NCBI RefSeq assembly: GCF_006715785.1
Contig: NZ_VFNX01000001.1
Coordinates: 2,618,501-2,682,500 of the forward strand
Length of the DNA stretch: 64,000 nucleotides
Reading direction: 5' to 3'
From: Streptomyces puniciscabiei
GTDB lineage: Bacteria > Actinomycetota > Actinomycetes > Streptomycetales > Streptomycetaceae
Part shown: positions 27,407 through 36,356 of the stretch, piece by piece
How the letters are laid out: each line of letters begins with the position of its first letter
Position numbering within the stretch: position 1 is the stretch's first letter
The notes under the pieces: model-generated
What the model was told of the DNA's origin: nothing
The model's database searches: none
What the model saw: the letters and a program-made list of their open reading frames with translations, nothing else
Translations under genes and position numbers: made by a program

Positions 27407-28486
27407 TCAGCCTTGCCGAATCACCAGTCTGCCACCCTGCCGCTGGGCGACGACCTTGCCGGGGAGATTGATGGCTCCCTGGCCGCGCCAGCCGGTGATC
27501 AGGCGGTCGACTTCCTCGATGTGGCGTGCGAAGAGGGAACCGGCCGGGGCACCGGCCTCGATGGCGGCGCGGCGCAGGATGCGGCGGCGCACGGCCGGCG
27601 GGAGGGCGTAGAGCTTGGTGCACTCCAGCTGACCTGCGGCGTCGCGTACGGAGGCCTCGGCCTGGCTGGCCCAGATGTCGAGGGCGTCGGCGTCGTCGCG
27701 GGAGAGCTGGGCGGTGCGGGCGAGCGCCTCCACGACGCCTTTGCCGAGAGCCTTCTCCAGGGCGGGCAGGCCTTCGTGGCGGAGCCGGGAGCGGGTGTAG
27801 GCGGGGTCCGCGTTGTGAGGATCGTCCCAGACCGGGAGGGACTGGACCATGCAGGCCTTGCGCGCGGTCTGCCGGTCGAGCTGCAGGAAGGGGCGCCGGT
27901 AACGGCCGCCGGCCCCCGAGACCGCGGCCATGCCGGACAGGGAGCGGATACCGGAGCCGCGGGCAAGGCCGAGCAGGACGGTTTCGGCCTGGTCGTCGCG
28001 GGTGTGGCCGAGCAGGACGGCGGTGGCGCCGTGGCGTTCGGCGGCGGTGTCGAGGGCGGCGTAGCGGGCGTCGCGGGCGGCGGCCTCGGGTCCGCCGTCG
28101 CGGCCGACGGTCACGGCGACGGACTCGACGGGGTCGAGGCCGAGTTCGCGCAGGCGCTGGACGACCTCGTCGGCGCGGAGGTCGGAGCCGGGCTGGAGGC
28201 CGTGGTCGATGGTGACGCCGCCGGCGCGGATGCCGAGCTTGGGCGCTTCGAAGGCGAGGGCGGAGGCGAGGGCCATGGAGTCGGCGCCGCCGGAGCATGC
28301 GACGAGCACGAGCGGGGAGGGGGGCCGCTCGGCCGTCGGGTCCGGGTGCGTGCCGAAGGCCTGCCGGCCTGGTGCACCGGGAGCGTGCAGGCCCGGGCCG
28401 CCGGGGGTCTGGTGGTCGTTGAGGATGTCGTGGAGGACGCGGCGGACCGCCAGGCGTATCGCCGCGACCGCAGGATGGGGACCCAT
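27407..28486 (-). CDS. tilS: tRNA(Ile)-lysidine synthetase
   Basis: Modifies the C34 of tRNA-Ile(CAU) with lysine so that it reads AUA; essential. 359 residues with the N-type ATP pyrophosphatase loop [15 protein letters not shown] (about residues 60-75), [31 protein letters not shown] and RSLSGM, then a C-terminal TilS-type helical region ([18 protein letters not shown]). An insertion of Pro/Gly-rich residues near 25-55 precedes the PP-loop. It is upstream of hpt with a 48-base gap. Confidence 0.95.
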   Translation of the reverse strand: MGPHPAVAAIRLAVRRVLHDILNDHQTPGGPGLHAPGAPGRQAFGTHPDPTAERPPSPLVLVACSGGADSMALASALAFEAPKLGIRAGGVTIDHGLQPGSDLRADEVVQRLRELGLDPVESVAVTVGRDGGPEAAARDARYAALDTAAERHGATAVLLGHTRDDQAETVLLGLARGSGIRSLSGMAAVSGAGGRYRRPFLQLDRQTARKACMVQSLPVWDDPHNADPAYTRSRLRHEGLPALEKALGKGVVEALARTAQLSRDDADALDIWASQAEASVRDAAGQLECTKLYALPPAVRRRILRRAAIEAGAPAGSLFARHIEEVDRLITGWRGQGAINLPGKVVAQRQGGRLVIRQG

Positions 28487-28677
28487 GTCCGGTTCCCTTC
28501 ATGAAGTTTTCGGGGGGTGAGCCCGAGACGGTCACTCAGAGTGTGTAGATGGTGACAGAAGCGGGCGGTTCCCCGAGCATTGCACGCCTACGCATGGCTC
28601 ACGGTCCCTCGGACGGGTGATTGAGAGGGCGTTCGCCTGCCGTCGGCCGGATTCGGTTCACGACGTGTCCATGCCGT

Positions 28678-29811
28678 TCACGACTCGGCCTTGCGGTGCA
28701 CCCGCGCGACCCAGTCCGCCGGTTTGGCGATCTCCGCCTTGGTGGGCAGGGTGTTGGGCGAGGTCCACACCCGGTTGAAGCCGTCGGTGCCGACCTGCTC
28801 GACGACGGCCCGGACGAACCGTTCGCCGTCCCGGTACTGCCTCAGTTTGGCATCCAGACCCAGCAGCTTGCGCAGGGCGATGTCGAGGCGGGAGGCGCCC
28901 TTGGCGCGGCGCTGCTGGAACTTCTCCCGGATCTCCGCCACGGTGGGTACGACGCTGGGGCCGACGCCGTCCATGACGTAGTCGGCGTGGCCCTCCAGCA
29001 GGGACATCACGGCGGTGAGGCGGGCGAGGATCTCGCGTTGGGCGGGGGTCTGCACCAGCTCCACGAAGGAGCGGCCGCCGTCCTCCTCCTCGCCCTCGGG
29101 GCGGCCTCCGGCGAGGGACTGGGCGGCTTCCCTGATGCGCTCCAGGAAGGTCATCGGGTCGACGTCGGTCTCGGCCAAGAACGACTGGATTTCGCCCTCC
29201 AGGTGGTCGCGCAGCCAGGGCACGGCCGTGAACTGGGTGCGGTGGGTCTCCTCGTGCAGGCACACCCACAGGCGGAAGTCGTGCGGGTCGACGTCGAGTT
29301 CGCGTTCGACGTGGACGATGTTCGGTGCGACGAGGAGGAGCCGGCCGCCGCCGTTCTCGCCGGCCGGGAGGTCGCGGGTGGCGGGGGCGAAGGTCTCGTA
29401 CTGGCCGAGGACGCGGGAGGACAGGAACGACAGCAGCATGCCGAGCTCGACGCCGGTGACCTTGCCGCCGACGGTGCCGAGGACCGCGCTGGTGGGGCTG
29501 CCGGCGCGCCGTTCCTGCATCTTCTCCAGCAGGGGCCGGAGGATCTCGCGGAAGCCGGCGACGTTGGCGCGGACCCAGCCGGGGCGGTCGACCACCAGGA
29601 CGGGGGTGTCATGGATCTCGTCGGTGCCCATACGAGTGAAGCCCCGGACGTGTTCCTCCGAGGCCTTGGCGTGCCGGCGCAGCTCCGCGACGACGGCGCG
29701 GGCCTCGTCGCGGCTGACGTCGGGGCCCGGTCGTACGAGCCGCGTCGCGGTCGCCACCGCGAGGTTCCAGTCGACCATCCCGGGAGATGCGGTGCCACCG
29801 AAGCCAGTCAT
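28678..29811 (-). CDS. Zinc-dependent metalloprotease (zincin, F420-associated family)
   Basis: 377-residue actinobacterial zincin-like protein. The zinc motif HEETH lies in RLWVCLHEETHRTQFTAVPW (His-Glu-x-x-His), with GHADYVMDGVG providing a likely third ligand. Start MTGFGGTASPGMVDWNLAVATA; NVAGFREILRPLLEKM and GGKVTGVELGMLLSFLSSRVLGQYE are family blocks. The family is sometimes named F420-biosynthesis-associated because of phylogenetic co-occurrence, but no activity has been shown that I know of. It follows dacB on the same strand by about 100 bases and could share its transcript. Confidence 0.85.
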   Translation of the reverse strand: MTGFGGTASPGMVDWNLAVATATRLVRPGPDVSRDEARAVVAELRRHAKASEEHVRGFTRMGTDEIHDTPVLVVDRPGWVRANVAGFREILRPLLEKMQERRAGSPTSAVLGTVGGKVTGVELGMLLSFLSSRVLGQYETFAPATRDLPAGENGGGRLLLVAPNIVHVERELDVDPHDFRLWVCLHEETHRTQFTAVPWLRDHLEGEIQSFLAETDVDPMTFLERIREAAQSLAGGRPEGEEEDGGRSFVELVQTPAQREILARLTAVMSLLEGHADYVMDGVGPSVVPTVAEIREKFQQRRAKGASRLDIALRKLLGLDAKLRQYRDGERFVRAVVEQVGTDGFNRVWTSPNTLPTKAEIAKPADWVARVHRKAES

Positions 29812-29909
29812 GTCGTCAACCGTACGGGAACGTTCCCACTGGGGGCAGGCCGTGTGGGGCGGGCAGGGCCGGGGTGTTGCCGGGCCGGCTCGCGAGCGGC
29901 CGGCGGGTG

Positions 29910-31535
29910 TCACCTGCAGCCGCACCCCGCCAGTGCCGTGGCCGTCCGGTCCAGGGCCGACTCGGCCGCCTGGGGGTCCGTCGTGCCGGAGGCCATGAAG
30001 GCGAAGGCCAGGAGGCGGCCGTCGGCGTCGACGACCGTGCCGGCGAGGGTGTTCACGCCGGTCAGGGTGCCGGTCTTGGCGCGTACGACGCCGGCCGCGC
30101 TGTCGGTGTAGCGGTCGGCCAGGGTGCCGGTGAAGCCGGCCACGGGCAGGCCGGTGAGGACGGGGCGCAGCCCGGGGCGGCCGGGGTCGCCGGCGGTGAC
30201 CAGGAGGGCGGTGAGGAGGTCGGCGGTGAGCCGGTCGTCGCGGTCGAGGCCACTGCCGTCGTGGAAGGAGGCGCCCGACATCGGCAGGCCGAGCTTGGTC
30301 AGCCGGGCGGAGATGGCCCTGGCGCCGCCGTCGAAGCTGCCGGGCTGGCCGCTGGTGAGGGCCGTCTGGCGGGCCAGGGCCTCGGCGATGTCGTTGTCGC
30401 TGTTGGTCAGCATGCGCTCGACCACGTCGGACAGCGGGGGCGAGGAGACCGTGGCGAGGGTCTGCGCGCGCGTGCTGGCCTTGGAGGGGCCGGGGGGTGT
30501 GGTGGTGATGCCGGCGTCCTTCAGGAAGCCCGCGAACCTGGTCGCCGCGTCCTTCGCGGGGTCGCTCACGCGGGGCGCCGGGCCGCTGCTGGAGCCGTCG
30601 GTGCGGCCCTCGTCGGCGATCAGGGCGCTGACCGGGGCGAGGTTGTCGTTGACGCCGATGGGGTGCAGGGCGGGGCCGGAGTACAGGGTCGTGTCGTAGG
30701 AGAGCGTGACCTTGTGGATGCCGCGCCCGGCCAGGGCCTTCGCGGTGTCCGCCGCCAGGGTGCGCAGGCTGGCCCAGCTTCCCCCGCTCCCGGCTGCGCT
30801 CGAGCGGGAGGTGCCCCCGGCCTTCGGTCGGGCGGTGAGCGTGGGGTCGCCGCCGCCGACCAGGACGAGTTCGCCGGTGTCGGGTTCGAGGGCGGCGCGG
30901 GTGGTGAAGCGGTGGTCGGGGCCCAGGGCGGACAGGGCGGCGACGGCAGTGGCGATCTTGGTGGTGGAGGCGGGTGTGAGGGCCTCGTCGGCGTCGGTGC
31001 CGTACAGCCGCTTGCCGGTGGCCACGTCGACGACTGCGGCCGCGTGGGTGCCGCCGAGCGCGGAGGCGCCCAGGAGGGGCTTCAGGACGTCGGAGAGGGC
31101 TTTTCCGTCCCGTGGGGCCTCCTTGGTGCCGACGGCGCTCGTCGCGCCGTCCAGGCCCACCAGGACGGGTGCGGCACTCGGCGCGGGCCGGGGTGTGGCC
31201 GTGGTCCCGGACCGGCCGTGATCTGTGCCACCTGTCCGCTCCAGGGCGGCGGCCCGGTCCCGCTCGGCCGTACGCTGACCGTTGGCGTCCCAGGGGCCGG
31301 CCGCGGTCACCACACCGGCGGCCAGTGCCAGGCCGGCGGTGGCGGCGCCCGCGGTGTACTGCCAGGTCCTGAGGGCCGGTGACCGCGGCAGGCGCGGCGC
31401 CACGGCCCGCGTCAACCGCGCGATCCGCGGCCTCGCGGCCGCCCCGGCCCGCGCCAGACGCGGTCGTACGGCGTTCGCGATCCGCTGAACCCGCGGTCTC
31501 GCGGCCCGCCACGGCCCCAGCTCCGGCACGACCAC
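29910..31535 (-). CDS. dacB: D-alanyl-D-alanine carboxypeptidase/endopeptidase (PBP4 type, S13)
   Basis: 541-residue peptidoglycan hydrolase acting outside the membrane. An Arg/Ala-rich cytoplasmic N-terminus of about 55 residues precedes a signal-anchor (YTAGAATAGLALAAGVVTAAG). Catalytic motifs are ASTTKIATAVAAL (SxxK), TNSDNDIAEALARQ (SxN) and VRAKTGTLTG (KTG), in the S13 order, with the long insert between SxxK and SxN typical of PBP4. Codons around 30780-30818 contain a Streptomyces-type repeated palindrome, translated as the Ser/Gly-rich loop GGTSRSSAAGSGGS. Divergent from ppa. The start is ATG 31535. Confidence 0.93.
   Translation of the reverse strand: MVVPELGPWRAARPRVQRIANAVRPRLARAGAAARPRIARLTRAVAPRLPRSPALRTWQYTAGAATAGLALAAGVVTAAGPWDANGQRTAERDRAAALERTGGTDHGRSGTTATPRPAPSAAPVLVGLDGATSAVGTKEAPRDGKALSDVLKPLLGASALGGTHAAAVVDVATGKRLYGTDADEALTPASTTKIATAVAALSALGPDHRFTTRAALEPDTGELVLVGGGDPTLTARPKAGGTSRSSAAGSGGSWASLRTLAADTAKALAGRGIHKVTLSYDTTLYSGPALHPIGVNDNLAPVSALIADEGRTDGSSSGPAPRVSDPAKDAATRFAGFLKDAGITTTPPGPSKASTRAQTLATVSSPPLSDVVERMLTNSDNDIAEALARQTALTSGQPGSFDGGARAISARLTKLGLPMSGASFHDGSGLDRDDRLTADLLTALLVTAGDPGRPGLRPVLTGLPVAGFTGTLADRYTDSAAGVVRAKTGTLTGVNTLAGTVVDADGRLLAFAFMASGTTDPQAAESALDRTATALAGCGCR
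30780..30818. repeat. REP-like Streptomyces palindrome inside dacB
   Basis: A C-rich left flank, then CCCGCTC ... GAGCGGG arms around CCGGCTGCGCT, then GGTGCCCCC. It resembles the abundant intergenic Streptomyces palindrome with core TCGGCTTCGCTCGAGCGGG (from memory). Here it is in-frame in coding sequence. Confidence 0.6.
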
Positions 31536-31614
31536 CAGCCCCTTTCGCGATCACACACCTGCGTGAGGGACACTTAATCACCAGAACTATGTGCTGATCA
31601 TGGAGGAGCCACCG

Positions 31615-32106
31615 GTGGAGTTCGACGTCACGATCGAGATCCCGAAGGGTTCGCGCAACAAGTACGAGGTGGACCACGAGACCGGTCGGATCCGCCTGGA
31701 CCGTCGTCTCTTCACCTCGACCGCCTACCCGACCGACTACGGCTTCGTCGAGAACACCCTCGGCGAGGACGGCGACCCGCTGGACGCGCTGGTCATCCTG
31801 GACGAGCCGACCTTCCCGGGCTGCCTGATCAAGTGCCGCGCGATCGGCATGTTCCGCATGACGGACGAGGCGGGCGGCGACGACAAGCTGCTGTGCGTTC
31901 CGGCCACCGACCCGCGGGTGGAGCACCTGCGCGACATCCACCACGTGTCGGAGTTCGACCGCCTGGAGATCCAGCACTTCTTCGAGGTGTACAAGGACCT
32001 GGAGCCCGGCAAGTCGGTCGAGGGCGCCAACTGGGTGGGCCGCACCGACGCCGAGGCGGAGATCGAGCGGTCGTACAAGCGCTTCGAGGAGCAGGGCGGC
32101 CACTGA
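31615..32106 (+). CDS. ppa: Inorganic pyrophosphatase (family I)
   Basis: Hydrolyses pyrophosphate, pulling biosynthetic reactions forward; 163 residues, standard for actinobacteria. [42 protein letters not shown] (metal-binding Asp cluster) and [17 protein letters not shown] match family I. The GTG at 31615 has GGAGGAG about 9 bases upstream. Divergent from dacB and followed by an excellent terminator. Confidence 0.97.
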   Translation: MEFDVTIEIPKGSRNKYEVDHETGRIRLDRRLFTSTAYPTDYGFVENTLGEDGDPLDALVILDEPTFPGCLIKCRAIGMFRMTDEAGGDDKLLCVPATDPRVEHLRDIHHVSEFDRLEIQHFFEVYKDLEPGKSVEGANWVGRTDAEAEIERSYKRFEEQGGH

Positions 32107-32123
32107 GCAGTCCTGTCCCGTTG

Positions 32124-32157
32124 AAACGGGCCGCACGCGTGCGTGTGCGGCCCGTTT
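32124..32157 (+). terminator. Terminator downstream of ppa
   Basis: Perfect 13-bp arms AAACGGGCCGCAC and GTGCGGCCCGTTT with an 8-base loop, ending in a short T run; 17 bases after the ppa stop. Confidence 0.88.
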
Positions 32158-32225
32158 GTATGTCCACTGCCTGTCCATGCGCATACTGAGCCGTACGGAA
32201 GGTGTCGTTCAGGGAGCGGTGCGAG

Positions 32226-33881
32226 GTGACGGAGGCGGAGGACCGCAAGCCCCGGTCGGACGAGGCGCGGTACGACCCGGAGATCACGTCCGAGTTCGCC
32301 ATTCCGGAGGGCATCGAGGTCCCCGAGGGCGGCGGTGAGCCGGAGACCACCTCGGAGTTCGCCCTGCCGGAGGGCCTTCAGACGCCGCAGCCGCCCGGTG
32401 CCGAGCCGGAGGGGTCGGCGTTCAGCCCGCCGAAGACCTACAGCGCCCAGGACGCCCCCACGGCGTTCACCCCGGCCGCCGGGGTTCCGCTGGTCAGTCT
32501 GGTCAAGGACGCGCCCTGGCAGGACCGGATGCGCACGATGCTGCGCATGCCGGTGGCCGAGCGGCCCGCGCCCGAGCCGGTGCAGCGGGTCGAGGAGGAG
32601 GGCCCGGCCGTCCCGCGCGTGCTCGACCTGACCCTGCGTATCGGCGAGCTGCTGCTGGCCGGCGGCGAGGGCGCGGAGGACGTGGAGACCGCGATGTTCG
32701 CGGTGTGCCGCTCCTACGGCCTGGACCGCTGCGAGCCGAACGTCACCTTCACCCTGCTGTCGATCTCGCACCAGCCGTCGCTCGTGGACGACCCGGTGAC
32801 GGCCTCACGGACGGTACGGCGGCGGGGCACCGACTACACCCGGCTCGCGGCCGTGTTCCGGCTGGTGGACGACCTGACCGACCCGGAGACCCATGTCTCC
32901 CTGGAGGAGGCCTACCGGCGGCTGGCGGAGATCCGCCGCAACCGGCACCCCTACCCCGGCTGGGCGCTGACCCTGGCCAGCGGGCTGCTGGCGGGTGCGG
33001 CCTCGATGCTGGTCGGCGGTGATCTGATCGTGTTCGTCGCGGCGGCCCTCGGCGCGATGCTCGGCGACCGGCTGGCCTGGCTGTGCGCCGGGCGCGGGCT
33101 GCCGGAGTTCTACCAGTTCACCGTCGCCGCGATGCCGCCCGCGGCGATCGGCGTGGCGTTCGCGCTGGCGCACGTCGACGTGAAGGCGTCCGCCGTCGTC
33201 ACCGGTGGACTGTTCGCACTGCTGCCCGGGCGGGCGCTGGTGGCGGGCGTGCAGGACGGTCTGACCGGCTTCTACATCACCGCGTCGGCCCGCCTGCTGG
33301 AGGTCCTGTACTTCTTCGTGGGCATCGTCGCGGGCGTGCTGGTCGTCCTGTACTTCGGGGTGAAGGTCGGCGGCAAGCTCAACCCGGACGCGGCGCTCGT
33401 CATCAACGAACGGCCGCTGATCCAGATCGCGGCCTCCATGCTGCTGTCGCTGACCTTCGCCGTGCTGCTCCAGCAGGAGCGGTCGACCGTGCTGTGGGTG
33501 ACCCTCAACGGTGGCGTGGCGTGGACGGTGTACGGCGCGATGCACTACGTCGCCGACATCTCGCCGGTGGCGTCGACCGCTGTGGCGGCGGGGCTGGTCG
33601 GTCTGTTCGGGCAGCTGCTGTCGCGGTACCGGTTCGCGTCGGCGCTGCCCTATACGACGGCGGCGATCGGGCCGCTGCTGCCCGGCTCCGCCACGTATTT
33701 CGGGTTGCTGAACATGGCCCAGAACGAGGTGAACAAGGGGCTGGTGTCGCTGGCCAACGCGGCGTCGCTGGCGATGGCCATCGCCATCGGGGTCAATCTC
33801 GGGTCGGAGGTCTTCCGGTTGTTCCTGAGGGTCGGGTCCGCCGGGAAGCGGCGGGCCGCCAAGCGGACCAGGGGGTTCTAG
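32226..33881 (+). CDS. Threonine/serine exporter family protein (ThrE-like)
   Basis: 551-residue polytopic membrane protein. A 125-residue acidic, Pro-rich cytoplasmic N-terminus (containing the near-repeats ITSEFAIPEGIEV and TTSEFALPEGLQT) leads to the ThrE/DUF1212 domain: LDLTLRIGELLLAGGEGAEDVETAM and CEPNVTFTLLSISH. About ten helices follow, for example GGDLIVFVAAALGAMLGDRLAW, VAAMPPAAIGVAFALAHV and LLEVLYFFVGIVAGVLVVLYFGV. Family members export threonine and serine. GTG at 32226 follows AGGGAG by 9 bases; another GTG at 32202 is possible. Confidence 0.88.
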   Translation: MTEAEDRKPRSDEARYDPEITSEFAIPEGIEVPEGGGEPETTSEFALPEGLQTPQPPGAEPEGSAFSPPKTYSAQDAPTAFTPAAGVPLVSLVKDAPWQDRMRTMLRMPVAERPAPEPVQRVEEEGPAVPRVLDLTLRIGELLLAGGEGAEDVETAMFAVCRSYGLDRCEPNVTFTLLSISHQPSLVDDPVTASRTVRRRGTDYTRLAAVFRLVDDLTDPETHVSLEEAYRRLAEIRRNRHPYPGWALTLASGLLAGAASMLVGGDLIVFVAAALGAMLGDRLAWLCAGRGLPEFYQFTVAAMPPAAIGVAFALAHVDVKASAVVTGGLFALLPGRALVAGVQDGLTGFYITASARLLEVLYFFVGIVAGVLVVLYFGVKVGGKLNPDAALVINERPLIQIAASMLLSLTFAVLLQQERSTVLWVTLNGGVAWTVYGAMHYVADISPVASTAVAAGLVGLFGQLLSRYRFASALPYTTAAIGPLLPGSATYFGLLNMAQNEVNKGLVSLANAASLAMAIAIGVNLGSEVFRLFLRVGSAGKRRAAKRTRGF

Positions 33882-33896
33882 ACGCGCCCGGGCCGG

Positions 33897-34907
33897 CTAC
33901 TGCTGACGGTAGTCGTAGGGGTGCTGGTCCTGCCCCTCGTAGGGGTGCTGGTCCTGCCCGTACTGGTTCTGGCTGTACTGCTGCTGCGGGTACTGCTGCT
34001 GGTACTGCTGGTGGTCGTAGTACTGGTCGTTGCCGTACTCCTGGTGGGCGTAGCCCTGGTTGCCATAGCCCTGGTTGCCATGGCCCTGGTTGCCATAGCC
34101 CTGGTTGCCATGGCCCTGGTTGCCATGGCCCTGGTTGTCGTGCCCCTGGTTCCAGTACTGCTGCTCCTGCTGCCCCTGCTGCTCGTACGGCTGGTCCGGC
34201 TCTATGCGGCGCAGCTGGGTCGTGGCGGTGTCCATGGCCGGGGCCTGCTGGTACTGGGGCCGGGGTGCCGGTGCGGGCTGCGGAGCCTTCTTCTGCTTGC
34301 CGCGGGCCCGGAGGAACTCGATCGCGATCGGGACCACGGAGACGAGGACGATCAGGATGAGGATCGCCTCGATGTTGTTCTTGACGAAGCCGATGTTGCC
34401 GAGCCAGGAGCCGAGCAGGGTGACGCCCGCGCCCCACAGGCAGCCGCCGATGACGTTGAAGATCAGGAACGAGCGGTACTTCATGCCGCTGACGCCGGCG
34501 ATGATCGGCGTGAACGTGCGCACGATCGGCACGAAGCGGGCCAGGACCAGGGACTTCGGGCCGTACTTCTCGAAGAACTCGTGGGCCTTGGTGACGTTCT
34601 CCTGCTTGAACAGGCGGGAATCCGGGCGGTTGAACAGGGACGGGCCGACCTTCTTGCCGAACATGTAGCCCGCCTGGTCGCCGAGGATCGCGGCGAGGCA
34701 GATCAGGCCGATCGCACCCCACAGCGGGAAGTGCATCTGGTGCGAGGTGATCAGCAGGCCGCAGGTGAACAGCAGGGAGTCGCCCGGCAGGAAGAAGCCG
34801 ATGAGCAGGCCGGACTCGGCGAAGACGATGAACAGCAGACCCCAGATGCTGTACGTGTCGAGCAGATAGTTGGGGTCGAGCCAGCTCGGGCCGAGGGCGA
34901 GTGTCAT
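33897..34907 (-). CDS. DedA family membrane protein with Q/N/G/Y/H-rich repeat tail
   Basis: 336 residues. Residues about 1-210 are a normal DedA/SNARE-associated domain (LLFIVFAESGLLIGFFLPGDSLL, GDQAGYMFGKKVGPSLFNRP, VLARFVPIVRTFTPIIAGVSGM, FNVIGGCLWGAGVTLLGSWLG). DedA proteins are linked to membrane phospholipid homeostasis and polyprenyl-phosphate recycling. The last about 125 residues are cytoplasmic low complexity: Pro/Ala/Gln, then NQGHGNQGHGNQGYG-type pentads and QQYQQQYPQQQYSQNQYGQ. The pentads are encoded by a 15-bp tandem repeat at about 34035-34140. Such Q/N-Tyr tails resemble prion-like domains. GTG one codon upstream is an alternative start. Confidence 0.9.
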   Translation of the reverse strand: MTLALGPSWLDPNYLLDTYSIWGLLFIVFAESGLLIGFFLPGDSLLFTCGLLITSHQMHFPLWGAIGLICLAAILGDQAGYMFGKKVGPSLFNRPDSRLFKQENVTKAHEFFEKYGPKSLVLARFVPIVRTFTPIIAGVSGMKYRSFLIFNVIGGCLWGAGVTLLGSWLGNIGFVKNNIEAILILIVLVSVVPIAIEFLRARGKQKKAPQPAPAPRPQYQQAPAMDTATTQLRRIEPDQPYEQQGQQEQQYWNQGHDNQGHGNQGHGNQGYGNQGHGNQGYGNQGYAHQEYGNDQYYDHQQYQQQYPQQQYSQNQYGQDQHPYEGQDQHPYDYRQQ

Positions 34908-35060
34908 CACGGGTCCGGGCTCCTGAGGGGGTGAAGGCGGCTACGGCGGCCGCCTCTTCGAGGGAGGGCCGCACAAAGCTATCAACGTGATGTGACCGCC
35001 CCAGGTTCCACGGGTGACTCCAGGATGCACTGTGGGATGACTGGGAGAAAGCTGTGCCTC

Positions 35061-35426
35061 ATGGGACTCGATGACTACGGCGGCGGCCAGGGGCCCCAGC
35101 CGGATGTGCTGGTTGTCACGGCGAACGACGTGCCCGGTTACCGGGTGCAGCAGGTGATCGGTGAGGTCTTCGGGCTCACCGTGCGCTCGCGGCACCTCGG
35201 CAGCCAGATCGGCGCCGGGCTGAAGTCGATGATCGGCGGCGAGCTGAAGGGGCTCACCAAGACGCTGGTGCAGACCCGCAACCAGGCCATGGAGCGGCTC
35301 GTGGAGCAGGCACGCGCGCGTGGCGCGAACGGGGTGCTGGCGTTCCGGTTCGATGTGACGGAGGCCGCCGACGTGGGCACCGAGGTGTGCGCCTACGGCA
35401 CGGCGGTGGTCCTGACCCGGGAGTGA
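35061..35426 (+). CDS. YbjQ/UPF0145 family protein
   Basis: 121-residue small protein of the YbjQ (heavy-metal-binding domain-named) family: VLVVTANDVPGYRVQQVIGEVFGLTVRSR, a middle segment KTLVQTRNQAMERLVEQARARGANGVLAFRF and a final strand EVCAYGTAVVL. These proteins form beta/alpha pentamers; their biochemical role is unproven. The ATG at 35061 (MGLDDYGGG) was chosen; an in-frame ATG at 35037 is possible. It ends in a hairpin shared with convergent tipA. Confidence 0.85.
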   Translation: MGLDDYGGGQGPQPDVLVVTANDVPGYRVQQVIGEVFGLTVRSRHLGSQIGAGLKSMIGGELKGLTKTLVQTRNQAMERLVEQARARGANGVLAFRFDVTEAADVGTEVCAYGTAVVLTRE

Positions 35427-35444
35427 ACCCCGCGCACTCCCGGG
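35416..35444. terminator. Bidirectional terminator between ybjQ-like gene and tipA
   Basis: Arms CCCGGGAGTG and CACTCCCGGG (10 bp, perfect) around a 9-base loop. The left arm includes the end of the plus-strand gene, and CCTGAC/GTCAGG flanks nearly extend the stem. It lies between the convergent stops at 35426 and 35455. Confidence 0.75.
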
Positions 35445-35454
35445 CCGGGACCGG

Positions 35455-36234
35455 TCAGGAGGTGTGGCGGTCGGCGTTGGCGAGGATCGCGTCGCGCAGG
35501 TGTTCCGCGAGCCCGGGGCGCATGGAGTCGTAGAACGCCTTGAAGCGTTCGTCGGAGACGTACATCTCCCCGAAGCACCGGTGCATCTCGTACGGGACGT
35601 CGAAGTAGTACCTGCTGATGTGCTGCCGGTGTTCCTCGGCCAGGTCCATGGCCGCCTCGCCGGCCGGCTGCTCACCGGCGGCGACCAGGGCGGCGTACCG
35701 CTCGCCCCAGTCGTCGACCTCGGCCTGGATGCGCTTCCAGTCCTCCTTGGTGTAGGTGGCGGCGCGGCGCTGCGACTCGGCGTACGCCTCCGTGTCGCCC
35801 CAGCGCTGCTCCACCTCCTCGGCGTACTGCTCGGGGTCCTTGTCCCCGAACACCTCGAACCGCTCCTGAGGGCTGAGGTTGATGCCCATCTTGCGTGCCT
35901 CCATGGCGTGCTCCACGGCCGCGGCCATCTTCTGGAGCTTCTCGATCCGGGCGGTCAGCAGTTCGTGCTGGCGGCGCAGGTGCGCGCGCGGGTCCGCGTC
36001 CGGGTCGTCGAGCAGGACCGCGACCTCCTCGAGCGGGAAGCCGAGCTCCCGGTAGAACAGGATCTGCTGGAGCCGGTCGAGGTCGGCCTCGGTGTAGCGC
36101 CGGTGGCCGGCGTGCGTGCGCTCGCCGGGCACGAGCAGGCCGATCTCGTCGTAGTGGTGCAGGGTGCGCACCGTGACCCCGGCGAACCCGGCGACCTCTC
36201 CCACCGAGTAGCCCTGTCCCAGGGAGTAGCTCAC
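35455..36234 (-). CDS. tipA: Thiopeptide-responsive MerR-family regulator TipAL (with internal TipAS)
   Basis: 259-residue regulator. The N-terminal MerR winged helix is YSVGEVAGFAGVTVRTLHHYDEIGLLVPGERTHAGHRRY, followed by a coiled coil, then the TipAS drug-recognition domain. An internal ATG at 35889 with GGAGG 8 bases upstream would make the 144-residue TipAS starting MGINLSPQERFEVFG, the same size as the known S. lividans short form. The Cys in MHRCFGEMY is residue 105 of this domain, aligning with Cys214 of S. lividans TipAL, which reacts with thiopeptide dehydroalanine; the second nearby Cys I recall there is Val here. GTG 36234 follows GGAGCGGAGAA. The promoter has the classic MerR 19-bp spacer. 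Confidence 0.95.
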   Translation of the reverse strand: MSYSLGQGYSVGEVAGFAGVTVRTLHHYDEIGLLVPGERTHAGHRRYTEADLDRLQQILFYRELGFPLEEVAVLLDDPDADPRAHLRRQHELLTARIEKLQKMAAAVEHAMEARKMGINLSPQERFEVFGDKDPEQYAEEVEQRWGDTEAYAESQRRAATYTKEDWKRIQAEVDDWGERYAALVAAGEQPAGEAAMDLAEEHRQHISRYYFDVPYEMHRCFGEMYVSDERFKAFYDSMRPGLAEHLRDAILANADRHTS

Positions 36235-36264
36235 TTCTCCGCTCCTTCGGTCGGTACGCCCTCC

Positions 36265-36295
36265 ACGTTGAGGCCTCACGTCACGTGAGGTGCAA
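36265..36295 (-). promoter_or_regulatory. tipA promoter with TipAL palindrome
   Basis: On the minus strand, -35 TTGCAC (36295-36290) and -10 CAACGT (36270-36265) are separated by exactly 19 bases, the overlong spacer of MerR-activated promoters. The palindrome CCTCACG-TCA-CGTGAGG (36274-36290) fills the spacer. It matches the thiostrepton-inducible tipA promoter as I remember it. Confidence 0.9.
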
Positions 36296-36356
36296 GCCGG
36301 TTGCCGTTCGGAACGTTCAGGATGTTAGGCGGATTTTGTCCGCTTATGGTGAGCCC

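Noticed and set aside
34035..34140. 15-bp minisatellite as a noncoding repeat
   Set aside because: It lies inside the DedA gene and keeps the frame, encoding Asn-Gln-Gly-His/Tyr-Gly pentads, so it is reported as part of that protein.
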